Assembly: GCF_030463565.1 (NCBI RefSeq)
Contig: NC_134654.1
Location: forward strand, 15,764,202-15,828,201
DNA: 64,000 bases
Direction: 5' to 3'
DNA from: Pelecanus crispus
Taxonomy: Eukaryota; Chordata; Aves; Pelecaniformes; Pelecanidae
In this document: in pieces, positions 1 through 10,000 of the stretch
Layout of the letters: every line of letters starts with the position of its first letter
Position numbering within the stretch: the first letter of the stretch is position 1
Notes under the pieces: generated by a model
Databases searched by the model: none
Seen by the model: only the letters and a program-made list of their open reading frames with translations
Told to the model about the DNA's origin: nothing
Made by a program: the position numbers and the translations under genes

Positions 1-528
1 TGCTTGTTGCCCTGTCTGGGAAGAGCCTCCCTGCTCCTACACCCGCTGGCCTGGGCATGGCCAAAATGATCCCAGCAGTGCTGCTTAAAGGGCTGGACAG
101 GCAGGAGGGGAGTAGAGGCGGGGGCAGCAGCAGGCTCTCCTCTCCATGATTTCCTGTTGCCACCCAGGTGAAGTCTCCTCACCACACAGTTTTATCATGA
201 GCTGCTCCAGTTCTCATGAGAGTGACTGCTAAAAATGGAGGGAAAAAAGATAAAAGAAACAAAACTAAAGTTCTTGTCAATCTAAAGAAGTGTTGTTAAA
301 GGCACTGGTGTCCTCTGTGGGGACGTGTTGATGGAGGAAAACCAAAGTACCGGAGCTGTTGTGCTGTCAATTCGCAGTAACTGGAAATTCAAACAAGTTC
401 ATATGCTGGGAAAATGATTCCAGTTTCCCATGGACAAGGCACATTAGCCCTGCATGTTCCCTGGCATGATAGAAACACTGTGCTGGCTGCTGCAGGCCTA
501 CAGTATCCTGCCTCCACCACCCTCCCTT
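1..528 (-). other. MYOCD: MYOCD 3' UTR / 3' flank
   Basis: Sequence after the stop codon, read leftward. I see no AATAAA on the minus strand within these 528 bases, so the polyadenylation site probably lies outside the window. An A-rich patch lies at about 232-280 on the plus strand. No other feature is seen. Confidence 0.6.
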
Positions 529-1097
529 TCACCACTGCTGCAGGTGCAGGTCCATGCTGGTGTTTAGATTGAGATCAGCAACATCTAGGAAATCAATGTT
601 GAAGATGCTGGGACCAGCAGGGGTGAGTGAGCCAAAGCCAGTGGCAGAGCTGGGGGGGGTGAGGTCCAGCCACTCCATCGTTTCCCATGGAGACTCAGTG
701 AAACTCATTTGTAAACTGGATCCATCAGCAGGGGAAGGGGAGAGCTGGGTTTCCATGGGCGAGAGGGGAGTCTGTAAAATCTCCTGTGAGGTGAGCAGTT
801 CATCTGCGGCTTTGCTGGAGAACCCCTCCATCATCCCTTCGAAGTGGGACTCTTCTCCCCCCATCTTAAGCAGGGCGATTTCACTGACCCTCCCCAGGGG
901 GCTGTGGGCATTCAGCAGGACCTCGAGGTGAGCATCACTGCTGCCTGGACAGTGCTCGAAGGAGAGCTGGGCTGAGGAGACTTGCTCAAATGCAGTGGAT
1001 GACTTTGGGAGAGAAGTGCTGGAGTTCCCTGTAGACACTGTTATCTGAGGTACTTTCTGGAGGCAGGACCGATCTTCCTTGGCATTGGCTGGCATTT
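529..1097 (-). CDS. MYOCD: MYOCD coding exon 13 (residues 750-938, transactivation domain and stop)
   Basis: Starts (E)[16 protein letters not shown] and runs through [19 protein letters not shown] and [18 protein letters not shown] to [15 protein letters not shown] and LHLQQW, then TGA. This acidic, Ser/Pro-rich C-terminus is the transactivation domain that recruits p300 in mammals (established). Acceptor TTGTTGACAG. Confidence 0.98.
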
Positions 1098-4000
1098 CTG
1101 TCAACAAATGAGAGGGGTTTGAGGTACTCTGGCAGTATCCACCAATGCTGGGCACAGGGGCACCACTACAGCCACCCAGATGGGCTCTTGGGCATGCCTA
1201 CAAAGACCCTCTCCCTTCTCAGTCCTCTGGGTGTTGCTCACCTACCCTCCCTGTGGGAAGCCTCCTGCTTTCTGACCTTAGCTCCCCTGGTTTTGGACAC
1301 AGTCCCCAGGGCATGAGCACTGGCAGCTGTCCTCACAGGGCATGGGTTGTGCATGGGAAAGAGCACAGGCAGCACTTTGCACAGGGGACGGCACCAACAG
1401 TGCTTTATGTGGGAGATGGCACTGGCAGCACTGGGAATGGTGGGAGACACTGGGGACTCTGCATGGGGATGGTGCTGGCAATGCTGTGCACAGGGCTGCC
1501 ACCCTGCTGTCCCTTCTCTCTGCACAGTATGCATAGGCGATAACCAAGCCTTGACCACCCCACCAGGTCTGCACGTGTACGAGCTCTGCTGGGGTGCACA
1601 GAGTGCACTGAGCCCAGTGGACTGACACTGGCTTGGAGGGGAAGCCCTGGAGGGGAACAGGGAAGCAGTGCGTACCTCCACTCTCAATCAGCACGTCCAG
1701 GAGCTCGTCCATCTGCTGACTTCGTGTCATCTGCTGCAGCAAACGACAAAGAGGAGAGTAGAGGGCGTTAGGAGGAGAGTCCCTCCAGCCACAAGCCAGG
1801 TAGGTGGCTCTAGACCCCACATATTCCTCCCATGCAGGAGAGCTGCCACTCTAACACAGGGCTGGCAGTGGCTTTCAGGTGAGCACTGCAGGGTCCTGGG
1901 ACAAGCATGGCGGATTCAGGGAGCACAGTGCCAGGTTCCTCCCACCCTGTTGCCAACCCTCTGCTTAGTGGCTACCACAGACTGCCTCTTCCCAGGGCTG
2001 TCAGGACACACTTTTTGGACCCAGCACCTTGCACTGGCATGTGCCTCCCTGCTGCTCCCTGGGGGCAACACATTGTCATCCTCCTCTCCTTGACTGGAGA
2101 CTGGAAGGACTTTCTGCACACCTCCCTGCCAGCCAGCATAAGCCCATTTTTATCACTGCCAACAGCATCACTCTGTTTTCCTAAAGGCACCATCATGACT
2201 GGCACTGAGGCTGCTGACAGACTCTCACAAGAAGTAAGGGGTTCATGGGTGATGGAGATAGTCGTCTCCATGGGAACAGTACTCCAGGGTAAGGCTAAGG
2301 GAGGCAGATGGCATAGAGGACATTTTGCTAATGGGCTAAAGAGGGAAGGGCTAATGGGCTAAAGAGGGAAGGTGAGGTTTTCTGGTGACTTGGGAATGCT
2401 CAAGAGTCTGTTTCTCACATAGCACTGAGCACCCCAAAGAAGAGTACACCGAAGTCCTGGGGTATTTGTGTGGGATGTCAGGACCCCATGGTGGACTGAT
2501 GCCTTTCATCAGCACAGAAGAAACTATCCCATCCAGGGTGGTGTCTGATTGCTTTGTGGCAGTGATTCAGCAACTAACTCTTAAAAAAAAGCCCATTCCT
2601 TATGGAAACAGACCTGTCCTACCCAGAGACCCCATAATGGGTTGTAACTCCTGCAGATGAGTTACATTAACGGCAAAAGAACACCCTGTGCAGCCCTAGC
2701 CCTATAGAAAATACAAATCATGCAGTTCCCTGCTTTACTGCATCCTCATAGGGTGGAGGCTGTTTTACCTCTGAGAGAGCTGGGCTTGACTTACAAAAAC
2801 TTGAGGATGGAATAGAAAACTTATGACCTGCCTGTGTAGCCATCTGCATGGGGGAAATACAGGGAAAAGGAGTCAATGCACAGGGAGGCATGGCGGGAGG
2901 CCCAGCTCTCTTTCACCCCTCTTGAAGCCAGAGTGCTGCTAGGGAAACTAACGGTTTTGTGAGTCAAATCTGCTCAAAGTGCCTGGCCTCTGGGAAGGAG
3001 AGAGGGAGGTGAACTATTTCTGTCAGCCTAGCTCTGAGACGCAGAGCCAGGCTGACCTCCAGTTGCTGCTGGAGCACAGGCATGATGCTGCAGAGCATCC
3101 TGGTGCTCAGTCCAGCTGTGAATGTGCAGAGCAAGGGAGAGAGAGAAATGGGCTGCTGGTGGTTGGCTGCACCCAGCCAGTGATGCAGCACTTCTCTGGC
3201 TGCCAGCTGCCTCCCAGTCCCTTTGCTGGGGACCCTCTCCATCACTACCTGTCCAGGGGCATCTTACAGCCCAGACCAGGGAAGACCACTGAAAAGAGTC
3301 ACTGCCAGCTCAGTACCTAGGCTTTCCCTGTGCCTGTGCCAAACACCTGCATATCAGTGCCAGCTTTTTGCCAGTCTCCCTTCCAGGAAGGACCTCATCT
3401 GAAGGTCCAGTGCTTGCCAGCTGCTGTCCCCATCGCCTCTAGGCCTTTGTGTGCCCTTCCCTACCAGCTGGCCATGGCTGCCTTGTCCCATGAGAGCCAG
3501 CACAGCCACGGCAAGCAGGTCAGATCCAGAAGTGAATCCAGGACAGTGGTGAGGCCACTCAACCTGGCTGTGCACATCCTGGACACCTTTCTGTGGAGGG
3601 CAGCTGGTAGGAACAGTGTCCCTGGCTTGGGGGGAATGGCTCTTGAATGCTGGGCACAGAGAGGGAGCTGTTGTTGAAGAGGGACCCTCACCCCCAGGGA
3701 ACCCCTTGCAGGCAGCAGAGGAACGCCCAGGATGGGTGGTGTCACAGCTGGGATGAGCTGCAGGACACTGTGGGGCCATGCCCTCTGTATGCCCCTTGCA
3801 CTGGGGCAGTGAGGAAAGAGCTGGAAATGCCCCCACAGTGTCACTGCTCCCTGCTGATGCTTGCTGACCACTGCGTGGTCTTCCAGAGCAGCCCCACTGC
3901 CTTCTCGTGGAGTATCTCACCTCACAGCATTGTGTCCCACTGCCTATTGTACCCACAGCTCTGCCCCATTGCCCAGCTCTTCTCTACAGCTCCGTGCCCC

Positions 4001-7000
4001 ACTGCTGAGGTCACCCACTGCATCCTACTGCCCACTGCATCCCCTGGTCTCTGCCCTACTGCCCAGCTTATCCACAGCACTGCTCCCCATTTCCCATCTC
4101 ACCCAAAGCAACATTCCCCATTGCCCATTTCACCTCAGCAGCAAGCCCCACTGCCTACCTCACCCTGACAGCACTAAACTCCACTGCCCATCCCACTGGC
4201 AGCACTCTGTTTCTCTGCCCCTCTCACCGAACATTGCTTCCTATTGCCCACCTCACTGGCAGTGCTGTGTGCCAACTGCCCACGTCACTTATCTCACAGT
4301 CCTCTGAATGGCTTAGAGACAATGCTGCATCCCACTTTATGCCACCTTGCAGCACTGTACCCCAGTGCCCAGCTCCAGCTGCATGCTGCTCGGTGTGCTA
4401 GCTGCAGGAATGTGATTCATGTGCTGCCCTGCTTGAGCGCTGGGTGTTTCACAGTGGCTGTTGCTCTGCTGTGCAGCTGTTGTGCACTCAGGGTGCACTT
4501 GCTGTACATCTTCCCTGCATGCAGTAGCCTTGCACCACTGTGTGTGTTTTACAGGCTGTATAAGTGTTGCTGCTGCCTGGGAAACCCTGGTAGGGTGTTG
4601 GGATGAATGGGGCTGCAATCAGCAGCACCTTGTGCTGCTTTTGTGTGTTGGAAGCATGTGCCCCTCTCCAAGCTTTCATACCTGTCCAGAGGGCTGAGTG
4701 AGGAGTGGTGGGTACTGAAGGGACAACTTTCTGCTGTGCTGGTTCCCTAGTGGGGAGGTACAAGCTCTATCTGACTGCAGACCCCTGCTCTATCTTCCCA
4801 AGAAAAGGCTTCCCATAAGACGGGGATAACTGCCCTCCTTCAACCCAGTTGTCAAAATCCGTCATATGCTGCTAGGAGCCGCAATGGCTCAGCAAGATGC
4901 TGAAAAGCCCTGCAACACTGCAGCAGGGCTCTCCCAGGGATGTAGGAAGCTGTGCCAGGGGCTCAGGGATCTGTGCCAGTGCTTCCCTGCTATGGATAGA
5001 GCTGTGCCAGGGCTCCATGGGGCAGGGGGAGCTGTGCCACGACTCCCCCAGGGGCACAGTTGTGCCAGGGCCTCCCCCTGAGGGGAGAGGCAGCTGAGTT
5101 AGAGCTCTTTTAGGGCAGAAGAAGCTGTGCCAATGCTCCCCCAAGGCAGAGGGAGCTGTGCCAGGAATCCTCCAGGGGCAGAGGGAACTGTGCCAGTGCT
5201 TAACCAGGGGCAGAGGAAGCTGTGCCAGGTCTCCCCAGGGAAGAGGGAGCTGTTCCAGGGCTCCATGGGGCAGAGGAAGCTGTGCCAGGACTCTCCCAGG
5301 ACACAGGGAGTTTTGCCAGTGCTCACCCAGGGGCAGAGAGAGCTGTGCTAGGGCCCCCTGGGGAAGAGGGGAGCTGTGCCAGAGCTCCCCCAGGGCAGAG
5401 TAAGCTGTGCTAGGGCTCTATGGGGCATGAGAGCTGTGCTGTGACCCCCCCAGAGCAATTGGGTGCAGTAGCAGCAGGGGTCCCCAGGAGGTGCCCTGCA
5501 ATAGACCCTGCAATGCCATCAGCTTCCAATCTGTTGTCCATCTGGGCTACTCTCTGCCTTTGCAGGCAGCCCCACATGCTGCTATGGCCACCTGAGTACC
5601 CACTGTGGGTGCCAGCAGTGCTGGTCTGATAGGAGAGGGGTCAAACTGGGATGTTTGACTGACTGCCCACAGACACCAGCGCGTTCACCACTGCAGTGCC
5701 ATCTGGGCTGCTCTCCACTTACCGATGCTGTGCGAAGGCAACTGTTGGTCTGCGGGGACGCGCTGCGCCCTTCTGCTTGTGAGCCAGGGGACACTGAGAG
5801 GAGATAGTGGCTGTTGGGGGATGGCGGCAGACTGATGTGCTGGGGGCTCTTTGCAGCCCCGAGTGGAGAGTGCTGGGGGGAGCACTGTGGGCTCAGGAAT
5901 GTTGAGGAGGTGATGGCGCTTTGTCCTGCTGTCTCCAAGCAGTGGCTATTTACAATGTGAGGCAGCTGCGGCACCCCACAGTTACTTAACTTATCTGAGC
6001 TGCTGGCTTGGCCTTTCAAGGCCGTTTGTTTGGATGCAAAAGGACAGCTGGACACTGCATTTTCTTGTTTGATGGGGACACCAAAGAAATGCTGAGTGGG
6101 CTGCTGCTTCTCCTCAAGCCCATTGCTTCTCTTACGCTTCTGGAGCTGCATCCGTAGCTCCTCCACCTGCCTCTGCTCTTGCTGTAGCTTCCATGTCAGT
6201 TCATTGATGACCTTTTGCTTCTCCACCAGCATCTTGTCTTTCTCTGTGTCAATCCCTTCCAGCTCCAGCTGGATGCTCCCTCCATTCATGCTGCTCATGA
6301 GGCTTTCTTCGGCACTGCCATGAACTGGAGATGGCTGGAGACCGAACTGTGGAGAAGACATGGGCCCGTCATTGAATGTGTCTGGCAAAGAGCCACTCAC
6401 AGAGAGATCAGAGGAGGCTGGAGAGATGGGTGGGGTGGAGCTGGTGCTGCCAAAGTGATAGAAGCCATTTGATAACATGCTGGTGGAGGACTGCGATTGG
6501 TAACTTGACAGGGTGCTTGTCGGAGTGACTGGGAAGGTGACGGTGGTGATCTCACTGAAGTTTGGCACTGTGTTGCTGCCACACTCCTGGAAGGGCCGCA
6601 GCCGTTCCATCAGTGCTGTTTTGGTACCTGACACAGGCAGGCCTCGTATTCGGAGCTGCTGTCGCAGTTCTGACACCTAGAAGGAAAGTCAACAAAGATC
6701 AGTCCCAATGGCAGATGAGTGTTTAGAAACCCAACATTTCTAACAAGGAGTCTCAGATCACAGGCTCCCAGCTTCCTGCTTTAAAGCTGTGACCCCCCAG
6801 ATGATCACTTTCTCACCTGTAGTCACCATGCACAGCTCTGACCACTGCACATCCTGCTGGACCTTGACCTTTCCTAACAGGAAAACCTTCCTTCTTCCTC
6901 CAGGAACTGTAACTGCACTCCATGAACCAGCAGTGGTCCTTGGGCCATGGAGCTAATCCAAGATTCCCTTCCTAGCAGGAGGTTTCTACATGAGCAGAGG

Positions 7001-10000
7001 ACTTTCACACAGACCAGGAACTAGCTGATGGCATCCTTTAGCTCAGAGAATGTGACCACGTACCTGGGAGGCAGATACTCCATGTTCAGGCATCTGCACA
7101 CGGTTCAGGCATCTGAGCCGGGGGATCACTAGGGCCAAACTCATGTTATTTCTACCTCATCTTATTTCTTTCTCTAATAATGAGTGTTGCCCCCAGGTCT
7201 CTGCTCCTAAGGACTTGGCCTTCCCCATGGCTGAGGCTCCATTTGCAAAGTATAAAAGAACCATTGATGTGAGAGATTCCCCCTTATGCCCTGCCTGTCT
7301 TGCCTACATGAGAGATTTAGGTATTGTTCAAAGCAGTGCTTGTAGCTGAAGACTCCAGGAGATACCTGATTGTGCAGAGAGCTGAGCTGGCCTGGCTGCA
7401 ATGACGACTGAGAAGCTAAGTCACTAAGCGGAGGCCATGCTGACCTCCTAACTTCTGGCTGATCTGCTAGCAGCATCCATGATGTTCACCATAAAACCAC
7501 AGAAGGTATGGAGCCATGAGCTGCAGGAGCAGCAGCACAGATCTTCTTTTAGTCCTCAGCCTCGTGGCCTGACCTGGAGCCATCTCAAGTTATATCTAAG
7601 GTTTGATGATACATGCGCTGGAGCAAGGCACCCACACGCCACCTGCAGAGCAGCAAACCTGTGTTTTCAGTTACCATCATGGTGACCAATTCCTGACCCA
7701 GCGTGATGTACTCCTGGGTTTGCTCACAGCATGGTGGTTCTGGTTTGCTGATCTGTAACACACAGTCACTCCCAGACAGCTTATTCTGTGGCACTACACT
7801 GCATGCTTCAAGGGTAGTAAAGCACATTCAGGCTATAAGATTCTGCTCCTGCGGTGATAAAGTTTGCACTCACTTTCAGATCATCCAGGTTAGACGGCAG
7901 AGGGCCTGGCTTGATAGAGGAGACACAAGTCTGGCCTGAAAAGGTGGTTTTCACAGGAGAAAGAGGGGTGTTGTTGACAGAAGTTGAAGAATTTGAACTT
8001 TTGACCATTTGCTCATTTGATTGCCTGAAATAACAAAGGAGATTTGGAGTAACTTGTCTGCCCCCCTGGGGTCTCTGTGCCCAGTGTACCATCTCTCTAC
8101 TCCCTTGGGGCTGCTATTTCCTGTATGAGACCTGAAGGACCACCAACCCCAAGAAAAACCAGGCTGAGTGGTAAGGAGATTGTTGGCGACCCACCAGCAG
8201 GTCACAGGTGCCCCAACCAGTGCACAAAGCCAGAACAGCTTTTTAGGAGACTGTGCTATGTTCCCGAGCTTTTATGTTTCACTTGCATGCATCTATCCCC
8301 CTTGCACTGGAACAAATGGGTATGGGAGGGGAAAGTTTGGAGGAAGACAGGGCTAAATCCTGCTACTGGCACATTGCCACTCACTTTAGCTGGCCTTGGT
8401 GCATCCCTGGGTAGCTGAAGTGCTGCTGCTGCTGTTGCTGCTGCTGCTGGCTGAGGATCTGGAGCTGCAGAAAGAGCTGCTGCTGCTGGAGGAGTCTGGC
8501 ATACGCAGAGTCCATGGGTGGAGGGGACTTCTCTGCCTTCTGGTCTGGAGGGATGTACTGGTGATACTTCAGCTTCTTCACCTTGGGCTTGGTGTCCTTG
8601 GGCTTTTTGTGACGGTTCTTACTGTCACTGGAGGATTTGGACTGTTGGTCCAAGAAGGAAAGAAATTAGCTGGGAGAAGAGCTCCTGCCACCCCCATGAG
8701 AACTCAGAGGCCTGGGACAGAGAGAGGGCAGCTCCTGCCAGTATCCTGACACTCCAGCTCCAAGAGCCACTGAGCCTGTGTGTGGGGTACTCCCTCAGGG
8801 TCATGTCTCATCTCAGTTGTGCTGGAGAGCACATGAGATGGAGAATGAACCTTCTTGCCTGGAAGGTATTTAAGTGTTGCCTTGTATCTCCTTCTGCTCC
8901 TTGCCCCAGGGGAGGTTTCCAGGGCAGGACCTAGGCAATCAACTCTTGCAGGGTGCAGTACTACATCTTATACCATTATAAAATGAGCCAAATTGCAGTT
9001 TTTGACAACAAGGTTTTTCTCCCTGCAGTATTCCAAGCCTTAAGGCCAAACCCCCAGACCTCCCACACATGCTGGGTGCAGCACACAGGCACTTCAGGCT
9101 TGGATCCAGCCAGGTGCCCTTGGCTTGTTCCCTTTCCTGGGGAGCCTGGAGGCACAGGCATTACCTTCACGGCAGAGGGCACTGGGAGGGGTGGGCTCTC
9201 CTGCCCCGCTGCCTGCTTGGGGCTGTTGCACTGGCTGCCCTGCCCCAAGGCCAGGTCCTGTACATGGCCATCGGTGCCATGGTGATCCTGCAAAGGAGAG
9301 ATGAACCATATGATGGAAGGAGGGATGTGGGGCCGGTACCAGGGGCTGGCCAGCCTGGACATCCTCTGCCTGCAAGGGGCACGTGGTATCCCATTCCCCC
9401 TGCCCCATGTGGTTCCCAGTCCCCCAGTCCATCCCAGATACCTCAGTCCATCCCAGTCCCCCCATATATATCCCAGCCCACTATCCCCACTTCTCCCAAT
9501 CCCCTCCCAGCCCCTCTGTCTCACCAGTCCATCCCAGTCTACCCCAGTCTCCAAGCCCTCTCCATTTCCTCCTCAGCCCTGTACCTTTGTCCTGCCCAGC
9601 ACACCGCTGGCCCCTCAGTGTCCTCCAGACTAGCCCAGTCTCTGAAGTCCACTGCTGGCCTGCCCCAGTCCCTCCAGTTGCTCCCACCCCAGTCCTCCCA
9701 GTCTCCCCACCCCTCACCCAGCCTAGGATAGTCTCCCCAGTCCCTCCCAGTCTACCCAAGCCTAGGCTAGTTTCTCCAGTCTCTCCCCCTCCCCGGTCCA
9801 CCCCATTCCCCCCAGACTCCCCAGTCGCTGCAGTCCCGCACTCCATGCCGGCCCCTGCGGCTCCCCGGCGGCTGCAGTACCCATGCCGGTCAGCAGGGGG
9901 CGCGGCGGCCCCGTGCAGCGCCGTGTCCCTCCACGCGGAGCCGTGGGCCCCCGCCCCGGCCACGAGGCGAATTCCTTGGCCTGGGCCTCCCGTCCCGTCC

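Larger units (their letters stand above)
2844..5722 (-). other. MYOCD intron 10
   Basis: 2.9 kb, largely made of tandem repeats (3880-4310 and 4940-5450). Mammals carry an alternative cassette exon here in one isoform, as I recall. I could not recognise a counterpart, but a diverged one could be missed in the repeats. Confidence 0.7.

Noticed and set aside
5099..5413. Open frames on both strands encoding GSCAR / [13 protein letters not shown] repeats
   Set aside because: They are translations of the 31-bp minisatellite, whose length keeps frames open by chance.
5582..5722. Extension of the exon 10 frame by 46 codons into intron 10
   Set aside because: A strong donor GTAAGT at 5722 ends the exon and the extension has no similarity to myocardin; simple read-through.
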